Assembly: GCF_046195335.1 (NCBI RefSeq)
Contig: NZ_CP176093.1
DNA: 64,000 bases
Source: Methanospirillum lacunae
GTDB taxonomy: Archaea; Halobacteriota; Methanomicrobia; Methanomicrobiales; Methanospirillaceae
Reading direction: 5' to 3' (one strand)
The position numbers and the translations under genes were made by a program. Of this stretch, positions 30,458-39,822 are shown in pieces (positions within the stretch are counted from its first letter, which is position 1; every line of letters begins with the position of its first letter). Below the pieces are notes generated by a model. The model searched no databases and was not told where the DNA came from. It saw only the letters and a list, made by a program, of their open reading frames with translations.

Positions 30458-32569
30458 TTACGAGGTGGTAAATTTACTCATTTCTACAGATATTCTTTGG
30501 ATAGATGCTGATGCTTCAGATATCGCCCGGGTAATCTGATCTATAGATGCTGTAACCTCCTCGGTTGCGGCTGCTGAATCTACAGCTTCTTTAGCAGTCT
30601 GCTGTACAAGACCACCGACTTCATGGACACTCGCCGTGATCTCTTCAACAGCTGCAGCCTGTTCTTCAGTGGCTCCTGCCACTTCGGTCATATTATTGTG
30701 AACAATATTAATAGCCTGGACAATCTCGTTGAAGACATTGAGAGTGGCACTTACAGCCTCATTTCCGGATTTTACTTCTGAAGCTGAAACCTTCATGGAC
30801 TCAGAAACTTTTTGAGACTTCTTCTGGAGGTTTCCTATTATTGTTGCAATATTTTCTGCTGATTTCTGTGACTCAAGAGCAAGAGATTTGACTTCATCTG
30901 CTACAACTGCAAAACCCATCCCTGCATCTCCAGCCCGGGCTGCTTCGATAGCTGCATTTAGAGCAAGAAGTCCGGTCTGTTCTGCTATTCCGGTAATAAC
31001 TTCAACAATCTTTCCAATCTCATCCATCTGACTTGTGATATCAGTAATTATAACACTCGTCTCATCAACAGACTGCATAATTCCTTCCATCCCTTTCTCA
31101 GCTTTTCCGGCTAACATGACTCCTTTCTCTGAGAGGTCCACGGTCTGTTTCGCCATGGTAGAGGCTTGTTCTGCCTTGGTAGCTACCGAACTTACTGTGT
31201 TTGATAGATCATCCATCGCTGTCAGAGTTTGTTTGACTCCGGATCCACTCTTTTCGGCAAGAACACTCACTGAGTTGGAACTCTGTGCAAGCATACTGGA
31301 AGTACTTGCGACTTCTTCTGCACTGGCGTTGGTCTCTTCCATCCCGGCACTGAGACTTTCAACTCCATCCTTTACGCCACCGATAGCACTGCTAATCTGA
31401 ATTCCAATCTTATTGAGTGCCTCTTTGAACTGGATGAAATCTCCTTTAAGCGGAATTTTTTCGCTGATTTCATCAGTGAAATCTCCATCAGCATATGAAT
31501 TGGAAAGACGCATTGCTTCATTTACCGGATTGATAACCGAATCAAGGGTTGCATTGAATCCTTGCAATACCTCTTTGTATCCCCCCTGGAACCGGTTTGT
31601 ATCTCCGCGAATTCTGAGATTTCCCTCAATAGCAGCCTGACTGAGCATCTTAGCTTCTGATACCAGACCACGGATAGATTCAACCATGTTTATCATTGCC
31701 GGTGAAATCTCGTCATTTTCATCCTTTGGAGTTATCGTCACTGAGAGATCACCAAGGCCAACTTTTTTCATCGAAGATACGATTACATTCTGCAGATCAT
31801 CAGAAAAAGAGTCCATGACCTTTGTAAGCTCACCGATTTCGTCTTTTCTTTCCAGATTTAACCGGTTTCCTAAATGACCAAGACTCATTTCCTGGATTAA
31901 AGAGACTCCTCTTGCAAGCGGAACTGTGATACTTTTGGTAATAAGAAATCCAAGGGTTAGAGCTATTACAATACTCAAAATAATTGCACAAACCATCTGA
32001 ATTATAATTTCAGCCACAGCCACTTCGCTATCGTCATTGAGTTTTTTTGCTTTTTTCAAATTCTGAGCAATAACATTTTTGAGTGCATCTGATGTTGCCT
32101 GCCTACTGGCAGTCAATTCTCCGGTCGAAAGAGATTCTTTTACATCATCAATTTTTCCATCATCTACATTTTTTATACTGTTATTAATTGCATTGTGGTA
32201 ACTTCCCCATGCCTGAACAATATCATTATATGAATTCTTTTCTTCATCTGTGACCGCAAACTGCTCATACTTCTTTATATCGCTTTCAACAATTGCAGTA
32301 TTTTCATTTACTGTTTTTAGGGTTTTTTCACGGGCATCATCTATACTCATATATTTGTATACATCGCCCCGGAGTTCCCAGACATGAGCATTGATAGTCT
32401 CAATATTATCAGTAGGAATAAGTTGTTCATCATACATTTCGTTTAATCTGGAATCAATCGATACAATTCCCAGGTATCCGACAGTTCCAATGATTATCAT
32501 TATCAGAACGATAACGATAAATGATCCAATCAATTTTTTTCCAATTTTAATATTATCAAGCCAATCCAT
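30458..32569 (-). CDS. Methyl-accepting chemotaxis protein, transmembrane (703 aa)
   Basis: Two membrane helices (about 11-33 and 189-213) flank a four-helix-bundle sensor; HAMP and HAMP-like repeats run to about 400; the signalling domain has E-Q-T-G-L-L-A-L-N-A-A-I-E-A-A-R-A-G, a Q-T-G variant of the usual Q-T-N. Length and order match the other two transmembrane receptors here, but it is the most divergent of the three. It is followed directly by cheW. Ligand unknown. Confidence 0.93.
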   Translation of the reverse strand: MDWLDNIKIGKKLIGSFIVIVLIMIIIGTVGYLGIVSIDSRLNEMYDEQLIPTDNIETINAHVWELRGDVYKYMSIDDAREKTLKTVNENTAIVESDIKKYEQFAVTDEEKNSYNDIVQAWGSYHNAINNSIKNVDDGKIDDVKESLSTGELTASRQATSDALKNVIAQNLKKAKKLNDDSEVAVAEIIIQMVCAIILSIVIALTLGFLITKSITVPLARGVSLIQEMSLGHLGNRLNLERKDEIGELTKVMDSFSDDLQNVIVSSMKKVGLGDLSVTITPKDENDEISPAMINMVESIRGLVSEAKMLSQAAIEGNLRIRGDTNRFQGGYKEVLQGFNATLDSVINPVNEAMRLSNSYADGDFTDEISEKIPLKGDFIQFKEALNKIGIQISSAIGGVKDGVESLSAGMEETNASAEEVASTSSMLAQSSNSVSVLAEKSGSGVKQTLTAMDDLSNTVSSVATKAEQASTMAKQTVDLSEKGVMLAGKAEKGMEGIMQSVDETSVIITDITSQMDEIGKIVEVITGIAEQTGLLALNAAIEAARAGDAGMGFAVVADEVKSLALESQKSAENIATIIGNLQKKSQKVSESMKVSASEVKSGNEAVSATLNVFNEIVQAINIVHNNMTEVAGATEEQAAAVEEITASVHEVGGLVQQTAKEAVDSAAATEEVTASIDQITRAISEASASIQRISVEMSKFTTS

Positions 32570-33569
32570 AATTTTCTACCATTACATGAAACCAAGATGA
32601 TCTCATTCCACTCTATCATCCATCTGAATGAATCGAGGGAATCCATACACTGAATAATTAAATAATCAATATTCTCTTTTTTTCAATATCCTGGACATAA
32701 TGTTCTACAGGCTGTACTCTGGATTATACCCCTTTTCCACTGTACCGGAGGAGGTTTTAATAAACGAGGATAAAAAATCGTTATTGAAAAAAACTGAATA
32801 TGTATGATAAAAATTTTAAATAACAAAAATGTAACAACAGATACCCTTACACGATTCCCTGACTTATCCATATTTATCAGAAAGGTACACCGTAACGATT
32901 TTTCCCAGTTTTTCCGCAATATTCAACTGATAGTTTCTTCCCACTAGCCTAGTACTGCCAAAGCGTACAATTCCCGGGTAAGAAGATGCTAAATCAATAA
33001 TTCAATATATTAATATCGAATTAGTCAATGAATTTCTATTAGATAAGAAATTCTTTGAGTGAATTCCATTTATATAAGTGCCCGGCGGTGTCGTAGGGGA
33101 TAAATTCAAATAGAGAAAATCCGGGTGTTACGTTAATGCTAAAAAAATCGTGCCTAACAGTTCTTTGATATTTGATCAAATTAAATGAGTTTTATGAGTT
33201 ATACTAATTCTATGTTCTTTTATACGAGTTCAATTGGGATAATGTCATGATTTATTAATGGATTTTGAGAAGTCTAATATAAAAAACATTTGATAATAAT
33301 AAATCCTGCCAGATTTTTTAAAAAAATCTTGCATTATCACTTTGGAAGAGCTATCAAGAGACGATCTGGTATAGATATTGCCACTTAAAATTCATATAAC
33401 TGCTTTTCAACCATTTAACATATGATTCTTGGTTTTTTTACCTCAAAACTAATATCGTTGTTTTTTTGAGAGAATGATAGTAATTCTGTATGGAAATTTA
33501 GTTTTTATCTATCTTCCCGGTGTCTAAAGTAGACATCATTGGAATCTTTAAAAAACTGGAGATTATGCA
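32570..33569. other. 1-kb gap with no recognised gene; possible orphan promoter
   Basis: No convincing protein or RNA gene was seen. A clear TATA-like box (TTTATATAAG, 33069-33078) is followed by a short GC-rich burst and could drive a small RNA starting near 33100, though nothing identifies one. The receptor gene's own promoter should lie near 32600 on the minus strand. Confidence 0.45.
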
Positions 33570-35750
33570 ATGGATGGTATATATGAAAAGATAATCCACG
33601 CCCTATCTGGTGAAAGAAAACCGCTTATGATAAAAATTATTGCGGAAAAATGCTGTCTTCATCCTCAGACTGTTGCAAGGAAACTTGAAACACTCGAAGC
33701 TCTTGGCAGAGTCAGAAAGATCCAGATGGGTCATGCCAAAAAATATTACCTTGTTGATACGATGCCGATTTCAAATCTCATTGATATAAGTTCCGATTTT
33801 ATTCTCATCCTCAATACGAATCATACGATACAATACATCAGCAAATCTGCTGAAAAAATCCTGTCCTTACAAAGCCGGAAAATAATTGGAGAACAATTAG
33901 AATCATTACATCTGGACATATTTTCAACTCCGCAAGTTCTTTCGGGTCTTCAGAATTTCTCCCGTGAAAAGGTATTCAAAACTGAAATTGAGTATGTAGT
34001 TAATGAAACAACATTCTGGTATCAAATCAGTATAATGGCTCTTTCACTAAATATCAATAGCATTTCTATAGCCATCATTGCAAGTGACATTACAACAAAG
34101 CGGGAAGCTGAACAGAAATTAAAAGATAGTGAAGCCAGGTATAGACTGATTTCAGAAAATACAACCGATGTTATCTGGCTTTTAGATACCACAACATTCC
34201 GGTTACTGTATGTGAGCCCGTCAATATTTGATTTGACCGGGTTTGAAAGTAAAGATTTAACTGGGATTTGTTTAAAGGACATGGTAAATCACCCTCAGGA
34301 ATTAAAACTACTACAATCCTTTCCCGAGAGGATAGAGAAATTTTTAGCAGGAGATGAATCAGCAAAAGTATGCATGGATGAAAGTGAACTTATCCGGAAA
34401 ACCGGATCTATTATTCCGGTTGAAATGGTTACCACTCTTCTTATAAATGAGGATGGAACAATAACCCGGATACTCGGAGTCACCAGGGATATCACAGAAC
34501 GAAAGAGATCAGAAAATGCCTTAAGAAAAACTCATGAACAGGCATTAGTTCTTGGAGAGATTCTGAAGCACTCTTTTCAACCAATTATTGTACTGAATCC
34601 TGATTTAAGCATAGACTACTGTAACAGGTCTTTTGAATACCTCATCGGGTATAATATGGAAGAACTTATTGACATGAGCCGGACAAACAGGACCGGATAT
34701 GAGAAATGGGTTACTATCGCAAGGAACATTGTCCAACAGGTTCATGAAAAAGATCATCCTGTTACATGTGAATATTCAATAAAACGGCCTGATGGAACTG
34801 ATGTACACCTTGAAATATCTACCCATATGATCTTCAATAAAGAGGGGGATGTTATTCGATATTATGCAATAATTTCAGATATTACAGAGCGTATTCAAAC
34901 TGATGGGCAGAATAAATCATATCTGGTTGAGCTTAAAGGACTCATACAGGATAGGACATATAGTTTACAGGAAGAGATAAAGGCTCGGATTCTGGCAGAA
35001 TCTGAATTTCGGATAAATGAAGAACGGTACAAACAGGTAGCAGAGACATCAGGAACCTGGGTGTGGGAGATTGATAAGCACGGTACGTATACCTATTCCA
35101 GCGATGTTGGCACCAGGATTATCGGATATTCTCCGGATGAAGTAATCGGCAGAAAATATTATGATTTTTTTCATCCTGAATCAAGGAAAGAACTCATAAC
35201 AATTCTCCGGTCAGTATCTCTTCGTCATGAATGTATTCGCTTTTTCCAGATAGATCTTGTTCACAAAAACGGTTCAATTATCAGGGTTGAAAGTAATGGT
35301 CTTCCGATTTTCAACAATGAAGGAGTTTTTTCAGGGTACCGGGGAACAATGATTGATATCACCGATAATTTTCAGATGGAACATGCTCTCGTTGAAAATA
35401 GGAAATATTATCGCTCACTTTTTGAAAATGCACCGGTTCCACTGATTCTTGTGGATGCACAAACACTGACGATACTTGAAGGTAATAAGGCTGCATCGCT
35501 CTTTTTTGGATATTCATTGGATGAACTGGTTGGGCAGAAACCACATATTCTTACGATAAAACCCGGTTTAGGTGTTGATAATCTGTACAATCATTTTGAA
35601 ATGAATCAAAAATCAGAAAATGACGCATATGAGGTTATTTATCTGAAGTCCAATGGAATTCTCTGGACCGGAACTGCATCGCTCAGCTATATTGATGTTT
35701 CAGGGAAAAATTGTATTATGTATGCACTTCAGGATTCGGTTAAGTCATAA
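33570..35750 (+). CDS. Winged-helix regulator with five PAS domains (726 aa)
   Basis: Residues 1-65 look like a winged helix-turn-helix (I-I-A-E-K-C-C-L-H-P-Q-T-V-A-R-K-L as recognition helix, then L-G-R-V-R-K-I wing). PAS domains follow at about 70-185, 195-320, 325-440, 500-620 and 620-725, with a coiled coil before the fourth. There is no kinase core, so it is a PAS-regulated transcription factor rather than a kinase. GGAG lies 9 bases upstream of the ATG. The target is unknown; the following gene is convergent. Confidence 0.85.
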   Translation: MDGIYEKIIHALSGERKPLMIKIIAEKCCLHPQTVARKLETLEALGRVRKIQMGHAKKYYLVDTMPISNLIDISSDFILILNTNHTIQYISKSAEKILSLQSRKIIGEQLESLHLDIFSTPQVLSGLQNFSREKVFKTEIEYVVNETTFWYQISIMALSLNINSISIAIIASDITTKREAEQKLKDSEARYRLISENTTDVIWLLDTTTFRLLYVSPSIFDLTGFESKDLTGICLKDMVNHPQELKLLQSFPERIEKFLAGDESAKVCMDESELIRKTGSIIPVEMVTTLLINEDGTITRILGVTRDITERKRSENALRKTHEQALVLGEILKHSFQPIIVLNPDLSIDYCNRSFEYLIGYNMEELIDMSRTNRTGYEKWVTIARNIVQQVHEKDHPVTCEYSIKRPDGTDVHLEISTHMIFNKEGDVIRYYAIISDITERIQTDGQNKSYLVELKGLIQDRTYSLQEEIKARILAESEFRINEERYKQVAETSGTWVWEIDKHGTYTYSSDVGTRIIGYSPDEVIGRKYYDFFHPESRKELITILRSVSLRHECIRFFQIDLVHKNGSIIRVESNGLPIFNNEGVFSGYRGTMIDITDNFQMEHALVENRKYYRSLFENAPVPLILVDAQTLTILEGNKAASLFFGYSLDELVGQKPHILTIKPGLGVDNLYNHFEMNQKSENDAYEVIYLKSNGILWTGTASLSYIDVSGKNCIMYALQDSVKS

Positions 35751-35854
35751 ATTTCATATTTATTCCTTTATCCAGCAATGTTGTAAGGCATATGTTTTAA
35801 TACCGGACATTATTTTTATATGGAAAAAAAGTATAAAAAATAAAAAATGGGAAA

Positions 35855-36913
35855 TTAAGCAGGAGACAGATGGTTTAATATCCGGTCTGCTTCATCATCG
35901 GTCAAAGAGTAATTATAGAATGTTGAATAAAATTCTTTAATTTCTTTAATCATATCGATGTTAGAGAATTTATCCGGGTAAAACATCTTAGCAAGGTATT
36001 CCAATAATAGGACTCCTTCACTTGAATAATCCCAGGACATGACTCCATCAGGGTTTGTATAGACTTTCCCTTCTTTAACCGCTTTTATATCCTTCCATTT
36101 TGGATCATCCATTATCAGTGAAGTTGAATTTACCCTTCCCATTACTATGATATCCGGATTCCAGGAGATAACCTGTTCAATAGAAACTTTTGGCATCATA
36201 TCCTGTAACTGATCTGAAACAAGATGACCGCCGGCCATTGAAACAAGCCACGCAGTGTTGGTGTTTTTCCCATGTGTTGTCAGAGCATCAGGACCCCTCA
36301 CATAGTATACCTTTGGCTTTTCATTTTCCGGGATAGATGAAGTAATATTTAGGATCGGATTTACTTTCTCATCAAAATATGTGTTGAATTTTTTAGCTTT
36401 TGCTTTGGCATCAGGTCCTAACACATCTCCGTAGATACTGATATCTTTCTTGAAATTGTCTTTAAACTCATCTATCGACTGTGGCTCTGTTTCCGGAGTT
36501 GTTGCAAGAGTCACTACTACCGGAATGCCAGCATCAGTCATTTTTTCTATCGGTTTTGGATAATCACAGAATAAGACAACATCGATACTCTGATTCAGCA
36601 ACCCTTCGATGCTCGGATCATCTATTGAATCAGAGGGGATATTTTTGATTCCCGGAATAATTTTCGTAGCCCAGGAATTACCTTTGTAAAATGGAGGAAC
36701 GAGAGCCAACTTATCAATACCACCCAGGAGAAAGACTTTTTCAGGACCAGGTCCGGAAAGGGCTGCCACATGGTGAACAGTTTCTGGAATATCTACTGTT
36801 CGCCCAATAAGATCTGTAATTGTAACAGTTTTATTTTGTTCTGCAAATACAACTGCAGGTGTTCCCATACAGATGAGCACTACGATCATAAGAGAAATAA
36901 TTTTTATTTTCAT
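35855..36913 (-). CDS. Metal-chelate/cobalamin-type ABC substrate-binding protein (352 aa)
   Basis: Signal peptide (about residues 5-24, ending V-F-A-E), then the FecB/BtuF-like (Peripla_BP_2) fold: I-T-D-L-I-G-R-T-V-D-I-P, a central spanning helix, and D-I-I-V-M-G-R followed by V-K-E-G-K-V-Y-T-N-P. Ligands in this class are iron-siderophores, haem, cobalamin or simple metal chelates. No permease or ATPase is adjacent, so it is an orphan that shares a transporter elsewhere or serves signalling. Confidence 0.88.
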   Translation of the reverse strand: MKIKIISLMIVVLICMGTPAVVFAEQNKTVTITDLIGRTVDIPETVHHVAALSGPGPEKVFLLGGIDKLALVPPFYKGNSWATKIIPGIKNIPSDSIDDPSIEGLLNQSIDVVLFCDYPKPIEKMTDAGIPVVVTLATTPETEPQSIDEFKDNFKKDISIYGDVLGPDAKAKAKKFNTYFDEKVNPILNITSSIPENEKPKVYYVRGPDALTTHGKNTNTAWLVSMAGGHLVSDQLQDMMPKVSIEQVISWNPDIIVMGRVNSTSLIMDDPKWKDIKAVKEGKVYTNPDGVMSWDYSSEGVLLLEYLAKMFYPDKFSNIDMIKEIKEFYSTFYNYSLTDDEADRILNHLSPA

Positions 36914-37222
36914 TGAACATCCTGCTCATTTATACTAAAATAAGCATACATGATTTATTTTGAGAACTTATTAGAGATTTCTTTTAATCGCATTTCAATT
37001 TTTTTTCAGATAAAAGAGAGATAGACTTAAAGAAATCAGATATATGGATTATATTCATTAAGAACCGATATTCATCACTATATTCGATTTTTGGTTTCTA
37101 CTAAAACGCTGAAATATTTGTATTGAATCCGGGATTTATCTGCATTGAGGACTCATTTTTTCTGCTGATCTAATCAGGTCTATCATTAATTATTGTTAAG
37201 AATCGCTCATATCTCTTGCTTT

Positions 37223-37243
37223 GAGTTGCAAAAAATGCAACTC
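37223..37243. promoter_or_regulatory. 8-bp inverted repeat just upstream of a TATA box (operator candidate)
   Basis: GAGTTGCA-5 bases-TGCAACTC, perfect, ending 9 bases before the TATA box at 37253. The position overlaps where an activator or repressor of the 37282 gene would bind. Confidence 0.55.
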
Positions 37244-37252
37244 CAAGACAGG

Positions 37253-37260
37253 TATATATA
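37253..37260 (+). promoter_or_regulatory. TATA box of the 37282 gene
   Basis: TATATATA with its centre about 25 bases before the ATG at 37282. That spacing predicts transcription starting at or within a few bases of the start codon, that is a leaderless mRNA, consistent with the absence of a ribosome-binding site. Confidence 0.6.
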
Positions 37261-37281
37261 ACCAACAATTGAGTACACACC

Positions 37282-37539
37282 ATGAAATCCAAGGAAAAAA
37301 TACCGGTTAAAGAGAAAAAAACATTGAAAGCCGGAGTTAACCCAGCTCAGGAATCGGTTGAAAATCCAGATGCACCGGTCCAGGGCCCAATTGAAAATGC
37401 CAAAACCAAAGGAAAAAAGGGCGGTACTGATGGTAAAAATAAAAAAATATTCGACCTGGCACAAATGAAAGCAAATCAAATGAGTTCAAATATTAGGATT
37501 AAAGCACATCAGGTTTTAGCAGGTAACCGGAAGAAGTGA
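37282..37539 (+). CDS. Small lysine-rich protein (85 aa)
   Basis: A soluble, strongly basic protein (K-S-K-E-K and K-E-K-K-T near the start, K-T-K-G-K-K-G in the middle), with a Pro/Ala-rich segment and a helical C-terminus. No known domain. It has a well-placed TATA box and operator-like repeat upstream, which supports it as a real gene. It might bind nucleic acid, but that is only suggested by charge. Confidence 0.6.
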   Translation: MKSKEKIPVKEKKTLKAGVNPAQESVENPDAPVQGPIENAKTKGKKGGTDGKNKKIFDLAQMKANQMSSNIRIKAHQVLAGNRKK

Positions 37540-37780
37540 TCAAAGATGAAAAGGGTCTTGGCACAAGGAATCGATGAATGAACAAGTAATTCCGGTATTT
37601 AATAATTTACTTACACCCTTCAGGAGGTCCATGTACAATTTATTTTTTGTAAACAACAAACATCCCTATATACAACTTCCTACATGTATTCCTATATTCT
37701 GATGTGAATCTCCCGATATTTTATAAGAATTTAAGGAATTTTTATGAAATAATTCATATCAGATTCCCGAGTTCTAAATT

Positions 37781-37832
37781 ATTGTATAATGCAAAATCTT
37801 ACGAATAATTCAGAGCCTTTGCATTATACAAT
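37781..37832. repeat. Perfect 15-bp inverted repeat, 22-base spacer
   Basis: ATTGTATAATGCAAA (37781-37795) and TTTGCATTATACAAT (37818-37832) are exact inverted copies. The element lies in the 396-base gap between two small genes, about 100 bases before the second. It could be a palindromic operator, a stable RNA hairpin, or the ends of a miniature element; nothing in the 22-base spacer decides it. Confidence 0.65.
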
Positions 37833-37935
37833 GAATCACTAATGAACACATCTAGAAATAATTTTCATTTTAATTCGATTATTTCAGAGGTTGTTCATTC
37901 TACTCACATTACACGTTTCTATAGAGGATATTATT

Positions 37936-38340
37936 ATGCAAAACTATGACACTCTCAAAATCAGCATCCAAAAGAGGAATGACAGTACTGCCGAAGAACA
38001 CAAAATCGCAAATATAAAAAAGAAAAGAGCAAAACTGCTGAAACAGCAGAATGATATCAGGGAAGATACCCTCAAAAGCAGTTTAAAAATTCAAAAGATA
38101 AGCGATACTGTGGACCTCAATTTCATACCAGTATCACCATCATCTCAGGAACATTCGATTCCATCTGCAAATTTAACTTTTGGACATTTAAAACCCGTTG
38201 AACAGAGAAAACAAGATCCGATGGAATTTCAAAAGATAGGTGAATTTTCAACCAAAATTCCATTTGGATATCAAAACCCCGGAGGATCAGTATACAATAA
38301 GGTATCTGAACGTGTAAAGAACCTTCACCATGTACAATAA
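37936..38340 (+). CDS. Small charged protein of unknown function (134 aa)
   Basis: ATG at 37936 with GAGG 7 bases upstream; a TTG 15 codons earlier would give a hydrophobic extension and is less likely. The first half is helical and Lys-rich (N-I-K-K-K-R-A-K-L-L-K-Q-Q), the second polar with Pro and Ser. No domain recognised. It lies downstream of a conspicuous 15-bp inverted repeat. Confidence 0.58.
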   Translation: MQNYDTLKISIQKRNDSTAEEHKIANIKKKRAKLLKQQNDIREDTLKSSLKIQKISDTVDLNFIPVSPSSQEHSIPSANLTFGHLKPVEQRKQDPMEFQKIGEFSTKIPFGYQNPGGSVYNKVSERVKNLHHVQ

Positions 38341-38482
38341 TTTTTCATATGATCTGTAACAACAGTGAACTCCGGATACATATTTTGTCAATTATCGCTG
38401 ATGTTATGGATCAAATGAATGGGTTTTGATACCAACAAAGGTATCTCCATTTTTTGGGTGAAGAGAGATTAAATGGGGGATT

Positions 38483-39643
38483 TCACCATTTCTTCAGTTC
38501 TACCGGGAATAAACCCCTCCCCCATTCCATCTTATTCTCAATACAGAGAGTTACATCATCCGGGGAAATTGAGTCTGCATTGGTTGGATCATTCAGGTAT
38601 TCTGCCCGGAGCCTCATGATCTCATCTATAATGATTGCACTCTGGGTCCCGATAATTACCCGGTACCCGGATTTTACCATCCTGACAAAGAGCCGGGCAA
38701 GGTGTATCTGCTGGTCCGGGGTCAGATGCTCTTCGGGTTGTTCGATGATGAAGACCTCGCCCGGGATATGTCTGTATTTCAGCGAGAGAAAGATAGGGAT
38801 GAGACTTGAAACATCAGGTGAAGTCTCATTTGGAGGAATGTCTCTATCACCGGTTCTGACCACGATCTCATACCTCCCTTCAGGATCAATAATAAGGTGG
38901 GAAGATGTCCTGATGAGATTGTTTTCATCTTCTTTCCAGGTTTCAGAGTCATAATGATCATTCCTGAATGAACAACCATCAAACTCCTCGAGGAGTTCAT
39001 TTACGATAGGTGCATTTTGGGCAGGATCCAGTTCTTGATCATACACATTTGTAATTTCTCCCCGGTTTGTTGGGAGATACAATGAGTGAGGAAGATTTCC
39101 TTCAGAGATTGTGATCACCCATATCCCGATTGCTCCTGAAATAAGCGAACTAAATGCGGTTGTAGATGTTCCCGGCCTTGGAAGTTTTTTCGGTCCTTTG
39201 GCAAACAGTTCGAGAGGGAAGGGGCATTCTGATTCGCAAAATTTTAATTCGCCACTCTCGTTGGTTTTGAGATACGCCCCGGCTGTTTTTGATTTCAGGA
39301 TTATTTCCGCAGCACGAGTTTTTGAACGTCGCAGATCCGAAGTTTCCACTCCTAAATATGATTCAAGCCGGTTCACCAGATTTCGTTCGTATACTTCTCT
39401 CAGAGCTGTCGTGGCAACAAGGTCAACTACGTTTTTATCAGGATACTGTTTTACTTTAGGTGCTCTTTTGAGATCCGGGATATTGGTTCCATAACTCTCG
39501 TGAAGGCGATAGAGCGTGTGGATGAACCTGAGAAGATAGAGATAGTCTGAATGTTCTGGTCCGGTGAGGATGGTCAGAGGTGTTATTGGAATCTCAGCCT
39601 GTTGATACGGGCCGATGTTTTTCAGGATCAGGGTGAGAGTCAT
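38483..39643 (-). CDS. AAA-family ATPase-like protein with degenerate P-loop (386 aa)
   Basis: The layout is that of ABC-type AAA ATPases (AAA_15/AAA_21, often near OLD-like nucleases): an N-terminal strand L-K-N-I-G-P-Y-Q, then L-T-G-P-E-H-S-D-Y-L where a Walker A (G-P-N-G-S-G-K-S/T) is expected. The Lys and Ser/Thr are replaced (Y34, L35). The Walker B is recognisable (V-F-I-I-E-Q-P-E-E-H-L near residue 300), but the switch reads T-Q-S rather than T-H-S. Base composition is GC-richer than neighbours, so it is possibly acquired. No ribosome-binding site. Nucleotide hydrolysis looks lost; it may bind DNA or a partner. Confidence 0.78.
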   Translation of the reverse strand: MTLTLILKNIGPYQQAEIPITPLTILTGPEHSDYLYLLRFIHTLYRLHESYGTNIPDLKRAPKVKQYPDKNVVDLVATTALREVYERNLVNRLESYLGVETSDLRRSKTRAAEIILKSKTAGAYLKTNESGELKFCESECPFPLELFAKGPKKLPRPGTSTTAFSSLISGAIGIWVITISEGNLPHSLYLPTNRGEITNVYDQELDPAQNAPIVNELLEEFDGCSFRNDHYDSETWKEDENNLIRTSSHLIIDPEGRYEIVVRTGDRDIPPNETSPDVSSLIPIFLSLKYRHIPGEVFIIEQPEEHLTPDQQIHLARLFVRMVKSGYRVIIGTQSAIIIDEIMRLRAEYLNDPTNADSISPDDVTLCIENKMEWGRGLFPVELKKW

Positions 39644-39656
39644 GAGATTACCGTTG
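39629..39656. repeat. 28-bp direct repeat, copy 1
   Basis: Covers the start codon and first codons of the ATPase gene. 27 of 28 bases match the copy at 41189-41216; the two copies bracket the GntP-like permease gene. Confidence 0.7.
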
Positions 39657-39822
39657 AAGGTGAGTTAGGGAATCAGGTACGAGAATTTGCCTATGTGCAT
39701 CCGGTGTATGAGAACTGGCTGCCAACCGGGGGGTTATCCGGGGTAATAGGAACTATTGGTAAAGAATACGTTTCCATTTGAGATAATGGTCTTCTTTTAT
39801 TCTCATATTTTAAAGAATTTTG

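Noticed and set aside
32683..32919. 78-codon minus-strand frame in the gap upstream of the receptor
   Set aside because: No ribosome-binding site, odd amino-acid composition and no recognisable motif; likely random.
37207..37479. 90-codon hydrophobic frame opposite the lysine-rich gene
   Set aside because: Its Phe/Ile richness is what the complement of a Lys-rich gene gives; the plus-strand gene has the promoter.
39551..39781. 76-codon plus-strand frame across the ATPase start
   Set aside because: Mostly antisense to the ATPase; no ribosome-binding site or motif.
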